From assembly GCA_015179045.1 (NCBI GenBank), contig WHUZ01000009.1, positions 1,302,001 to 1,366,000 of the forward strand: DNA of 64,000 nt. Reading direction: 5' to 3'. Under the pieces are notes generated by a model. The model saw only the letters and a list, made by a program, of their open reading frames with translations. It was not told the DNA's origin and ran no database searches. Every line of letters begins with the position of its first letter. Position 1 is the first letter of the stretch. Positions 36,291-47,291 of this stretch are shown here, piece after piece. The translations under genes and the position numbers were made by a program. The DNA comes from Kalaharituber pfeilii (Eukaryota > Ascomycota > Pezizomycetes > Pezizales > Pezizaceae).

Positions 36291-38205
36291 TTTGGCACTC
36301 TAGAGCTTACCAGTACTGGATAGGATACGATCTGCGGATAGGAAGCGACCGGGATTAGAGTACCCTGCCCCAATTACCAACGCAGTCAATATTTCATAGA
36401 ATAGTAAATACATATATGCGATGCTGTGAGTATGGGCCAAATTGAGTGCGCTGATTCTAAATCTGCAGTCAAAAGAACGAAAAAGCTACATCTAAAGTAT
36501 CTACAATTTTATACACCTCAATACCTTGCAGAATACCCCCCTCCAGCATTCACGAGCTCATACTCATCTTACAGCATTCCACCCACTAGTACATTGCTGG
36601 CAGTGGTGCCTCCAGTGTTATAGTATGATAAGAGATTAGCAGAAGCTCAAGGCTTGCACTATAGCACTGTATGTACCTTCTTATATAGAGCCTAAATCTA
36701 TTTTTAGTCCAAATTAGTGACTTCAAGTACGTCACCTCTGGATTGTGACTTCAGCAACTTCCATTCTGACCTAGCTGGCTGCGAATTGACTTTTATAGAT
36801 CTAGGAGCTCATGTAGATGCTGCACCTTCTCTCCCAAACACCTCACAGCTCTAGTACTATGAGAGTTTAACTCTAAAAGCTCTCCTGCACCACCACTCTA
36901 CCATCAGCTTCAACCCTCACCTCACCCTAACCACAATAGTTCATTGCCTACACTATTGCCCATGTCCTTGACTACATCCTTACTTATCATAGCCACAGCT
37001 ATAGTGTTTGTACTTGACTCATAGTCCAGCAACAGCTATTTAACTATTTTGGCTCGGTTAAGTAGCTACTTCTGTTATTTTTAAGAAGTTAATAAAAAAA
37101 TACCAGTAACTGCCTGTTAACTCTTAATAGAAGGATATACTGGTTTCTTGTATCACTGATGAGATATTACTACCTGCTCTTGTACTAGGTTCTACTTCAA
37201 TCCTAGTAGAGGTGGCTCTGGTTATAATATAGGCAAGAATCCGACCGATTTCTTTACTATAACTAGTTTTTACTATAGCAAACGCACTTTCTTTACCTGT
37301 ATACATAAAAAATCTGGCCCATCCCTTCACTACAGTGAGTTTTTCACTAAAAAGAGGTTTATTATAGCCAGAATTACTTGTATTCAAATTATCATAAGCC
37401 TTACTCTATCGAGCTCCTCCTCTACTATCTCCCATATGTTCTAGTGACTCTCACGTCAGTGTAAGTCTCAAATTCACACATATTACCACTTGACAGCATC
37501 CTTCCATGCTCTCCGTACTAGTTATATAGATGAGAGCTAGAAAAATACTAGAAAGGGGAAGAGGTAGCAGAGCCACCTATATAGCTGAATTCTTAGAGGT
37601 AGAGCTGCTAGAGACTCAGATATCTGAAGAAGTAGTGGCATTTGTATGCACTCTTCTACCCAATATATATGGAGCTTGATTCCAAACTGGTATCTTCAAT
37701 TCTCTTCCTCTGAAGAGCTAAATAAGATTGAGATTAATAACTAGAAAAATATATGAACTTTTGGAAATATATATAATAGTACTTACAATGCTATACAATA
37801 GATCTTGAGCTTCTACTAACCTTATATTATACTTTAGTCCTCACAACCCCGTTGCCATCAGTAGGCAGGCGAGTAGTGTATTTTAGAATGGGTATAAGCT
37901 TATGAGGGCCGGAGGGGGGTATTCTGCAAGTTAGTGAGGTGTATAAAATTGTAGATGCTGTAGATGTAGCTTTTTGGTCCTTTTGACTGCAGATTTAAAA
38001 TCAGCGTACTCAATTTAGCCCATACTCAATGCATCGCATATATGTATTTACTATTCTGTGAAATATTGATTGCATTTGGTAGTTGGGGAGGGTACTCTAA
38101 TCCCGGTCGCTTCCTGTCCGCAGATCGTATCCTATCCAGTACTGGTACAGGGTTCGAGACCTTGGTTTCTCGGCATTTGGGTAGCTCTACAGAAAGGTCT
38201 TGCAG
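36291..38205. mobile_element. Large terminal-inverted-repeat element, about 1.9 kb, no transposase seen
   Basis: Arms of about 300 bases at 36305-36600 and 37890-38180 are inverted copies. Shared runs include CCAGTACTGGATAGGATACG, GGAAGCGACCGGGATTAGAG, GTATGGGC and ATCTACAATTTTATACACCT. The interior is AT-rich, with no frame resembling a transposase. It contains a diverged CAGGTGAC-family MITE at about 37205-37385. A third arm copy lies at 45265-45560. Confidence 0.75.
37205..37385. mobile_element. Diverged MITE of the CAGGTGAC family
   Basis: Contains GTGGCTCTGGTTATAAT, AAGAATCCGACCGATTT, CTTTCTTTACCTGTATACA, CTGGCCCATCCCTTCAC and AAAAAGAGGTTTATTATAGC, in the same order as the intact copy at 51523-51692. 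Confidence 0.65.
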
Positions 38206-39501
38206 CATCTGTGTTGCCTGCCAGTCAGCATCGCCTCATTTAGTTTAGAATCTTTATGGATTTACAATTGAGATTATTGTGAAACATCAATACTCATTGG
38301 AGGTCGAAAGCAATTGGAATTGGCCGAAAAGTCGTGTCGCTCTTACTAGTACATCGCTCAGAATTATACGGCGTCCTGTATCTGTGCACCATCCCTTAAG
38401 AGTGTACTTTTTCAGTTTGATCAGCACAAACCTCTATAGTCCCTGAATCGGTATAGACTGACCCTTCTACAACACGCATCATCCTCCAAGCTACTGCTGT
38501 TCATAAGGATGATTACGGTGGGGAAATTCTAGTACCAGCCTGACCGGCCAAGGGATATCAATCATCTTTATCCAGATTTTGGTTTGCAGAGTACCAATCG
38601 GTACGCAGCCAAACCTGTCATATTGGGTATTCTACTACTGGATATCCGCTATTATTGGATAATGCGAATTCTCCCGACCTCAGTACTATGAGCAGACCCT
38701 GCCATGGCCACGTGCTACAAGCGGGGTTATGTGATTTAAAAAAAAAAAAAAAAAAAAGTACTATGAGCAATATTGGATATTCCTAACTATGCTATTATTA
38801 GATGGAAAACTTTTTTCGGCTATTTGTTAGGAGTATTCCCTCCGATACTGGATACTGTGATGCACTACTGCACAGTGTGATTCACTAAAACCTAGTGTAG
38901 AGCACTGAGTACATAGGCCCATTGCCAGTGTAAATGCCGCACGTCTCACGGGGTGGAGACATGTACGAGTCTGTTATGATATTTTACATGCACTGGCATA
39001 TTTATTTGCGACGGTATCAATGCCTCCTCAAAATGCACGCCGTACGTATCAAGCAAGACTCTACGCAGCGAACGGTATCAGCTTTTCCTCCACATTTTTA
39101 GTTGAAAGCAATGCATTTTTTGGGACGTTTCCGCTGCATGCCTCGCACACCCTGCTTAAATCCACAGACGGTGTCGCAATGGCGAATTGACCATAAATTA
39201 CTCCGCTATTGCAGTTAACAGTCTGTCGAGTTTGTGTCGTTGCGGCGAACATGGGGCCACCACCGCCAAGCATCGCAGCCGCCGTTGCACCCCCGCGAGA
39301 GCATCTGAACAACCTTTCTGCTGCAGCGGGCGGATGACCACCACCCTCAGCCCCACCATCCGTGTTGTCTACGGAGCCGCAACGAACGCGAGTTCGAGAC
39401 TTGGACACCCAGCGCGCGCGAGGATTGCGAGCTGGCGAGCGCGGCGCCCGCCGGGGACCCAAAGAAGCTACGTCAACTGGGCGCTGAGTTACTCCCAGGC
39501 G
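38206..39501. other. Gene-free stretch before the pseudouridine synthase
   Basis: Holds one family-B retroposon. The GC-rich part at 39230-39500 has open frames on both strands. An ATG at 39250 starts [15 protein letters not shown] but stops after 28 codons, so it is at most an upstream ORF. Confidence 0.4.
38695..38756 (+). mobile_element. Ultrashort A-tailed retroposon, family B copy 1
   Basis: A core of about 43 bases (ACCCTGCCATGG..., GCGGGGTTATGTGA) plus a 19-base A-tail. Flanked by an exact 13-base repeat AGTACTATGAGCA at 38682-38694 and 38757-38769. Confidence 0.85.
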
Positions 39502-41491
39502 ATGCCGATGCTAGTTGCACTCGCGAAGCAGGAGGCCCGCGATGCCCACGAGGCCGCGCAGAACGAGGGTGCAGCGCCCGGGGAGGAGGCGGGCCCAGCG
39601 CCTGCCGCTGCCCCATCTCCCGCCGGCTCCGACGCCGCCGGCACCCTCGCCTCGGACCTCGCCCACCTCGCCGACTTCGCCGGCCTTGCTCCCTCCCCTC
39701 CACCATCCCCACGCCCCAAATCCCCCAAGCGCCCCGCGAAACCGCAGCTGCCCCCCGAGCAGTGGAAGTACCGCAAGGAGCGGCGCCCGCAGCCCAACCG
39801 TAAGCTCATGGACGAGCTGCGGCCTGTCTATAAGCCAGAGTATTACATGGAGGACGGCCTGCGGAGGGTTGTGCCGTACTATTACACCTATAATACATTC
39901 TGCAAGGAGAGGTGGAGGGACATGAAGTTGGTCGATATTTTTGCAAAGGAGTTTAGGGACCGGTCAGCGGAGTTTTATGTTTGCTACCCCTTCACCCCCC
40001 CTTCCCCCTCCCTCTCCCCTACATCCCTGCCAGCATAATCTATTATATATTTGAATACATGTAGCTAACATCTGTTCGCTAGACAAAAGCCATCGCGGAC
40101 GGCAGAGTCCTCATCAACGGCAAGACCCGCTCGACCATTGACACCGTCGTCAAAAACGGTGACATCATTTCCCACACACTCCACCGGCACGAACCCCCCG
40201 TGACCGCGAAGCCCATCGGCATCGTCTACGAGGACGACAAGCTCATCTGCATAAACAAGCCTGCGGGAGTTCCCGTGCATCCCGCGGGGAGATATAACTT
40301 CAATAGTGTCATTGAGATTATCAAGGCAGACAGGCCGGGGTTTAATCCATTGCGTGAGTAGCGACGTCCTTTATAACTGTGGACGGAGAAACTGATTGTG
40401 CTGTACTTCGGGGTGGACTAGCATGTAACCGTCTCGACCGGCTCACTTCTGGCCTAATGTTCATCGCCAAAACGCCCAAAGCAGCCGACGAAGTTATGGG
40501 CCAGCTCAAAACACGCACAATTAAGAAGACGTATCTCGCCCGTGTGAAGGGGCACTTTCCTGAGTACAATTTCCCCCCGTTTCTGACCGTTCAACCCTAA
40601 CTCCTAACTCCTCGCAGTTGCGATGTCCTCTGCACCGAACCCATCCTCTCCATCTCGCCCAAGCTCGGTCTCAACCGTGTCCGCGCCAATGGTAAATCCG
40701 CCCGAACCCTCTTCCGCCGCCTCTCGTACCACTGCGAGCCCTCCGCGGACCCGTCCCGGCCCCCGCGCGAGTACTCAATTGTCGAAGCACATCCGCTCAC
40801 CGGCCGCACGCATCAAATCCGCGTGCACCTCCAATGGCTTGGCCACCCGATCACCAACGACCCCATCTACAGCAATGCCAAAGTCTTCCCAACCAACCTC
40901 GGCGCTTTCGGCGCCTGCAGTGACGAGGACGTCATTTCACGTCTCGAGAAAATGGGAAAAGAAGAGCTTGCCGCGGCACTAGACTACTACGAAGACATGG
41001 TCGATGGGTACGTGAAACGCAAGGGCGAGAAGATGACAGGGGAGATGTGTGTCGAGTGCCAAGCGCCGCTGTACTCGGACCCCGGGGAGCACGAGCTCGG
41101 GATTTACTTGCATGCGAGAAGATACGAATGCATTGAGGGTGGGTGGGCATATGAGACTGGGGTTCCAGATTGGGCGGGACCTAGCAAAGGCGAGGGTGAG
41201 GCGGAGAAGGAAGTAGGAGCAATGGGGAGGCTGGTAGAAGGGGGCGGAAAGGGGCAGTTTCAAGTAGTGGTGCCGAGGCCGAAGATGGAGGGTAAAGATG
41301 AGGAGACGGAGGGCGTGGAAGTGCCTATCATTGGTCAGATGGCGCCGGAGTTGGAAGTGGAGCCGGAGGCAGCAGCAGCGGAGACGGCGGCGGCGGCAGT
41401 GGAGTTGGTTGAGGAAGCGGTAGGAACCACCGCAGACGCAGCGGAATTGGAATCGGAGCTGCTACAGCAGGAAGCTGCTGCGGGGATGTAA
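39502..41491 (+). CDS. RluA-family RNA pseudouridine synthase (Rib2/Pus8-Pus9-like)
   Basis: Isomerises uridine to pseudouridine, probably in tRNA. Exons 39502-39978, 40083-40353, 40422-40563 and 40618-41491; introns 104, 68 and 54 bases; 587 residues. An Ala/Pro-rich leader precedes [18 protein letters not shown], then an S4-like RNA-binding segment ([14 protein letters not shown], about 145-190). The synthase core follows: [16 protein letters not shown], the catalytic loop [10 protein letters not shown] with Asp255, then [20 protein letters not shown]. After the core, a CX2C pair (ECIEGGW region preceded by CVECQAPLY) and a tail of about 75 Ala/Glu residues close the protein. The start is uncertain: an in-frame ATG at 39334 would add 56 residues. 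Yeast Rib2 carries an extra deaminase domain; none is seen here. Confidence 0.9.
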
Positions 41492-41980
41492 GGATATCTT
41501 GCATGTATCATTCCATCTGGCTTTGTAGCATGTTATTATACACTTTACCAGAGGAGCATGGAGGTAATAAAAAGTGACTCACCCTGAACTTGCCCCATTC
41601 CTTTTGTACCGAGTCCTGTTATATAAATCACGTTTCCTTGGTAGCGCTCACACTTGCGCAAACGACTGATACGAACACCATAAGAACGTTAAAAAAAAAA
41701 AATTAACTCAACTTTGTTAGAAAAATGAATACTGAGAAACCAAAAGATCATGTTTGAACAGGAATAGTTTTGGTAGTGAAAGCAATCTTCCAATGGCCTT
41801 ACAGGTACTCAGCATGAGCCGATTGGCTATGCCTCACCCCTGGATGTGCTTGCTTTCCCGCATGCAATTAGGTGTACTACGCCCCACCTCTTCACCCTTC
41901 CTGGCGGTTCTAGGGCTGTAAGAGCGTCGTTCTCTCTCTCTCTCTATCTCTCTCTCTCTCTATCTCTCTCTCTCTATCTA

Positions 41981-42013
<33 letters not shown>

Positions 42014-42036
42014 ATCTATCTCTCTCTCTATCTCTA

Positions 42037-42071
<35 letters not shown>

Positions 42072-42826
42072 ATCTCTCTATCTCTCTATCTCTCTATCTA
42101 TCTATCTCTATATATATTGCTCTGAAACTTTACGGAGGAGAAGAACAAGAACAAGCTATGGCCAGGGGGATTTTAATCCAATGTTAAAGTACAGAGAGGG
42201 AATCACTCTTTCCTGAGCATTACATACTGCACCAGGTAGACAGGAATACAAAAGCCCACATCGGCTGTCCTGATGACCAGCAACACCCCCCCCCCCCCCG
42301 CCGGAAGCAGGGCGTTAAAAAAAAAAAAAAAAAAGAGTTTCTCCATCTTCTCCTTCTAAATTGCGGCTCATAATCCTCCACACTTTGGAATTCCGGTTCC
42401 TGCCATGTCCATCCTCAGCTTCAACTTCTTCGAAGTACAGTGACTGACTCCCCCAAAGCTTCCAGTCAACCGACAAACTTTGTGCAGCACTTTTGAAGTC
42501 CTCACATTTTTGGGGCGCAGCCTTCTCATGCTTACCAGTGTTGGCCCATAGCTGAGCGGTTTCAAATCAATTTTGCTGCTTCACTTAGAAAACCCTCGTG
42601 CGGCCGGTATAACCTGTAATATTTTCCCCTATAGCTGGGTATATTGCTGGCGATTGATGCATGCCGTGGGCGGCGGCTTGGTGGGTCGGTTTGCCATGAA
42701 GAGGTCATGTTCGTTTTCAAAGTGATGACCCAGATGAGTATCACACAACCAGCACTAGAGACCAAGAAAAGACATACTTGAGAAAACAACTGCGCTTTTA
42801 GAGAACGCCACACAGGTACTGTAATT
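41492..42826. other. Gene-free stretch with microsatellite
   Basis: Apart from the CT-rich microsatellite, this has a 14-base C-run (about 42286-42299) and an 18-base A-run (about 42316-42333). A weak minus-strand frame (42813-42562) has one hydrophobic stretch but starts with GTG; I do not call a gene. Confidence 0.45.
41933..42113. repeat. (TC)n/(TATC) microsatellite, about 180 bp
   Basis: Long run of TC repeats interrupted by TATC. The open frame across it translates to Ser/Leu/Tyr repeats and is not a gene. Confidence 0.95.
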
Positions 42827-43669
42827 CACCACAACCCGACGTGCACCACGTCCCGACGCACGTTTTACACCAAAACTGACCGCGCGCGACAACATATATC
42901 TCAACCACCAGAATAGAGTTTTGTATGCCCTCTTCAGGGGAAATAAATAAAGGGTTGTTCTTCACCTTTTATCCCCCTATTTGCACTGAAAAGACATTGT
43001 GGTTGAATAATGGCACTATGAGTTTTTCATTGATGTCTTGGCATGCATTTATATGGAATTCCCATACAAAGTGAACTGGAGGGTAGAATGCACAACTTCC
43101 CTTCAACGCTCACCGTAATGGCTATGGAATTGTGGCTAGAGAGTCTCCCCAATAGGCCTCTTGTCAATTAGTGCTTCAATTGGCTTGATGTTGTTTAATG
43201 CCTAATTTATACATCAAATTGCCATTTCAGGTAGTTTTCCTATACAATTATTGCATACAGTTTCTATGAGAAAATGAATTTTGTGAATAACTCCACCACT
43301 TCTTGAGAAGGTTTCTTGATGTGCTTCTTACATCTTGAATAAGATAAAATATTGATATTCAAGTGTCCTACTGCTTTTATCAATTTTACTTCAAGTGTGA
43401 TAAGTGGAATTCAATACTAGTGATATTACAGCGAAAAATATATGCCAAGCCTATGCCAATATATGGTCAGAATTTCATGAATCATAAATCCCTTCAAAGC
43501 AACATATCTGAAGAAGCCAAGGTGTGGAATATGAAGAATAACCCTTTATTTATTTCCCCTGAAGAGCGCATACAAAATTCTATTCTGGTGGTTGAGATAT
43601 ATGTTGTCGCGCGCGGTCAGTTTTGGTGTAAAACATGCGTCGGGACGTGGTGCACGTCGGGTTGTGGTG
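42827..43669. mobile_element. Terminal-inverted-repeat element, 843 bp
   Basis: The ends CACCACAACCCGACGTGCAC and its complement continue as inverted arms of about 140 bases. Arm wording includes ACCAAAACTGACCGCGCGCG, ATATCTCAACCACCAGAAT and GGGGAAATAAATAAAGGGTT. The interior is non-coding. No clear target duplication. A diverged relative is at 17941-18035. Confidence 0.8.
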
Positions 43670-45264
43670 ATGGTTATGGGCAGAGTAGGCGCGACTACAC
43701 ATAAATCTGAATTCGGATCAAAATATTCCCCATGAATTATACATATCATGGTATAAGGACTCGAAGCCGCTGGTCATCCTATCTAGGAAGTTTAATATAA
43801 CTAGGGCATTTTACATATACCAGTATGTATTATATATAAGCTAACCTGAATCAAACATAACAGAGTCCTGAGCTCACCGCCATGCATTTCATTTGATACG
43901 AACTTTTAAAAAGGTTCACTTAGGAGGCATTGCATATTTGACGCAGGTGTGACTGTACTAGTACAACCTCAGTAAACGCATGAGTAGAAATGTAAGTGAC
44001 TGGGATAGAGTGTTAGTGGAAGCTTTCGGACTACAAGTGACTCTTGTGGTATAGAACAACTTATTATCATTTCTCGTTCTTCACAAGTATATCTGAAGTG
44101 TGTAGATAGTTCATTGGCCCTTGTCACAGTGAGCATTACTCATTTTGAATTTTCTTTGTTAGGTCACATTATCTAACTCAAGAGCTGCCAAGAAGGTCCA
44201 TAAAGTCGAATCAGTTTTGTGGTATCATCATATCAAACCCCGGTTATATAACTATGCATGGTTAGCGTCAGGCTACGAGACTAACTGAAGCAATGTTACT
44301 CTATGTATGTCAAGGATGTGGACCGTTAGCTCTCGGATGGACTGCGGGGAAACTCCTTAGCGGGAGCCTCAGCTGTGCATGTGAAGGGAGTGAAATTACA
44401 CAGATATGCAGTATTGACACCCAAATGAAAAGATAGCGAGACGTCTCAGGCGTTACACAGGGAAAGAGGTCATAGTTCCGTCCAAGTTCTCTGGGTTTGC
44501 TAACATGCTCTACCTTTACCCCTTGGACGCTGTCATCAATTATATTCAATTGACGTGTACATCCCCGTTTTACCAATGACAAGAATATGAATATTGCAAA
44601 ACACTAGCAATCAACAAATCGAAGTAGGTGACCAATGTCCTCATCCATCACGAGACAATATCTAAAAAGCTATGAGGTTGGGGAAAAGAACGATTATGCA
44701 AGTGGATTTTGCCAAATATTTTATAAGGATATGATAAATACACAATCGAGAGCTCAGAAAGTCGGATTACTGGTGTCTTGATGGATGGACGTACCTGAGC
44801 TGAGGAAGTCATGTGCTTGCGAGAGAACACATTACAAACTGCTCTAAGTTGTCTTAGTTAGGCGGTCTTGTCAACAAGGAACAGGTACGTAACAGAGATT
44901 GCGAATTCAAGGTAGACCCAAAACTGGGTGCGCCACTGGACTGGGAGCCCCAGTAATTAAAGACCCCCCCTCTCTAGTTTCACACCTGTTATTAATCTAC
45001 ATAGAATGATTTGGGTCGGCGTGGCCGGGTATTCGGGCCCAACTTTCTTTCTCTGGCCCGGTCACTGCCCCTGTCACATTTTTACGCTATGCATTGCATA
45101 GGGCTTTGAATAGACTCCAGATTCACCTCGCAATTCGTGCGCATTCATATGCTAACCTATCATGGGCAGACAAACTTTAAGATAACTACCAGTTCTGTAG
45201 TAGTACAGTAACGAGCCAACACCTTGGCACCAGGTTGAGCACTCAACTCACAGAATATATCTCC
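43670..45264. other. Gene-free stretch
   Basis: No supported gene or repeat. A GGCTACGAGACTA word at about 44270 resembles the TAGTCTC micro-insertions but has no flanking duplication. Confidence 0.4.
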
Positions 45265-45560
45265 GATATATGCAACGAATTAATTCTAGGCTAGATTGAT
45301 AGTGCGGATTCTGAATTGGAAAGAAAAATGCGAAAAAGCTAATCTATAGCATCTATAGTTGTACTTACCTCTATACTCTGTGAAATACCCCCCCTCTGGT
45401 GCTTACGAGCAAATACCCACTCGCTACAACACTCAACCTGCACATGCAATAGTGGGCAAGGGTACTGCCAGTGCTATGTTATAATACCTGGCTCGTAAAA
45501 GCTCAGGATCTACAATATAGCACTGTATGTTCCTGCACTAAGAGATCATACACAACCAAG
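45265..45560. mobile_element. Diverged arm of the 36.3-38.2-kb element
   Basis: Shares, in order with 36440-36680: GATTCTGAAT, GCGAAAAAGCTA, GTATCT-like spacing, AATACCCCCC, AGTGCTATGTTATA and TATAGCACTGTATGTTC. Confidence 0.6.
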
Positions 45561-45564
45561 ATAA

Positions 45565-46047
45565 TTAGAGACCTTTCGCAACAAGCTCTAGAGCTTCCCA
45601 AATGCCGAGAAACCAGGGTGTCGGCCCCTGTAAGCTCTAGAGTGCCAAAAGACCTTTCGCATTAGCTCTAGAGCTTCCGCACAAACTGCACAGCAACGCC
45701 AAAAAAGGAGGTACTGGTCATTATGAGCTTTACTTTACACCTGCTGATTGAGCGCCAGCAACAGCGCTGAGATTCCCCCTTATATACTTGAGTATTTGCT
45801 TCGTTTTCCTACTCCAACGCCTATTAGTTAATTATTTAGGCTTTTACAATTTTCAGGATACCTTCAGTCTTACCATAGCTATTGTAGATGTTGAGATATT
45901 TGCAGCGAAAGTTGTAGAGCTTTAATCAGGGCGTGAAGCTTTTCGCTGGAGCTTCATGAAGCTCCAGAGCTTTAGCTGCGCCACACCTCGTTGACTAGCA
46001 GGGGGTGCAGCAGGGGTCGGGAAGCTCTAGAGCTTGTTGCGAAAGGT
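45565..46047. mobile_element. Composite AGACCTTTCGCA-type elements
   Basis: 45650-46047 is a copy of about 397 bp, related in reverse to 35936-36290. It is bounded by CCTTTCGCA...GCTCTAGAGCTTC and its complement. The preceding 45569-45650 repeats the same terminal wording plus CCCAAATGCCGAGAAACCA, which also occurs at 38160-38190. This indicates nesting of related elements. Confidence 0.6.
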
Positions 46048-46065
46048 GTCTATTGTGTTTTTTCC

Positions 46066-46330
46066 AGATGCCACAACAGAAAGTTTCTGTGAGTGCAAAT
46101 AGCCCTCAAGTGGGTTCAAATTGAAGCCAGAGCACGGCAGAGTATATGGAATTATCTTCTGCATGTTAATTAGGCCAATTCTTAGGATGTAAGTAGTGAC
46201 CTATTTGGTATATGCCAAATCCTATGCTAGGCATACTCTGAGCTGCCAAGTGTCAATGATCCTACCTGATATCTTATTCATCTTGATATATACTCTAATA
46301 CTGATACTAAGGAAGTATAGCAAGTTTGGT
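46066..46330. mobile_element. Diverged arm of the 54.5-56.8-kb palindromic element
   Basis: Shares TGTGAGTGCAAAT, CCCTCAAGT, GGTTCAAATTGAAGC, AGAGCACGGCAGAG and, further on, ATACTCTAATACTGAT and TATAGCAAGTTTGG with 54560-54810. Confidence 0.55.
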
Positions 46331-46488
46331 TGTATTAGGGGGTCACCATGACGGTAGGGTGAGTGACCTTCTAATGTCAGGTATGCAATATTAAGCACAT
46401 GCGATATACAATAGCAATAATTCCACCATCATGTAGTGCTAGATGAGCTGTATGCACTCTCAAATCGGCGCAGAGGACTAGGCCTATA

Positions 46489-46832
46489 CAGGTGATCCTG
46501 GCTATAATGAAGGCCAAGAATCTGACCGATTTTCTTCACTATAACCAGTTTTCACTACAGCAAGGGCACTTTCTTTACCTGTGTACAGGTCACCCTGGCT
46601 ATAATGAACCTCTTTTTAGTGAAAACCTGGCTATAGTGAAGGGATGAGCGAGATTCTTCTGTTCACAACGGCGAACTATAGTGAAAACTGGTTATAGTGA
46701 AGAAAACCGTTGGATTCCTGGACTTCATTATAGCCAGGGTCACCTGTAGACAAAGAAGCTTGCCCATCCCTTCACTATAGCCAGGTTTTCACTAAAAAGA
46801 GGTTCATTAATAATTATAGCCAAGGTCATCTG
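46489..46832. mobile_element. CAGGTGAC-family MITE interrupted by a second copy
   Basis: Outer element: ends CAGGTGATCCTGGCTATAAT and ATTATAGCCAAGGTCATCTG, with TA on both sides. It is split by an inner copy at 46586-46746. The outer sequence resumes after it (GACAAAGAAGC...GCCCATCCCTTCACTATAG), matching the intact copy at 51.5 kb. Confidence 0.8.
46586..46746. mobile_element. Nested CAGGTGAC-family MITE, 161 bp
   Basis: Begins CAGGTCACCCTGGCTATAAT and ends CATTATAGCCAGGGTCACCTG. Flanked by TA at 46584-46585 and 46747-46748. Inserted into an older copy of its own family. Confidence 0.85.
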
Positions 46833-47291
46833 TAGCTATCAAAGGGTATACTTTCGCTTATGGAGGTACATATTAATATTAGCGGTGTCCCCGCCTCCCA
46901 ACCGTGAGGCGCAGTGTAGCGAGCGGTGAGGTGGGGTCCCATCAGGCCGTATCATAGACAGAGATACTTGAGAGAGGACCCCACTCGCTTCGGTCGGGAG
47001 TCGATATATTGTGAGGGGGGTGCGGCGTAGGGGAGGATATGGCGCTTGACAGGGAGGTACATGCGGCCCAGGCCTGGCGTATGGTTGGTGACACGTGATT
47101 GACAGAGATAAGCTGCGTTTTCTTGGCGCTAAGCTCAGTAAGCACTAGAATCTAGCCTAGAATTAATTCATCAGAGTAGTCTCATGCCATCATCAGAGAT
47201 ATATTTTGTGAGCTATTGAGTGGAAACTTGGTGCCATGTCGGGTACGAGGGCTGAAAGAGCGTAGTGGGGAGAATATTGTAAGGTTAGAAA
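46833..47291. other. Gene-free stretch
   Basis: Contains one 13-base micro-insertion (47177-47189). A 67-codon minus frame here matches nothing. Confidence 0.4.
47177..47189. mobile_element. Micro-insertion, 13 bp (TAGTCTCATGCCA)
   Basis: Flanked by an exact 9-base direct repeat TCATCAGAG at 47168-47176 and 47190-47198. Confidence 0.6.

Noticed and set aside
38140..38175. GGTTCGAGACC, a tRNA B-box-like word
   Set aside because: No A-box or cloverleaf at the right distance; it is part of an inverted-repeat element arm.
39061..39462. 133-codon minus-strand frame
   Set aside because: Lies opposite the GC-rich leader of the pseudouridine synthase; no family resemblance.
41846..42187. 113-codon plus-strand frame
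   Set aside because: Translation of a TC/TATC microsatellite.
42562..42813. 83-codon minus frame with one hydrophobic stretch
   Set aside because: GTG start, no ATG before the hydrophobic part, no family match; overlaps the end region of a MITE.
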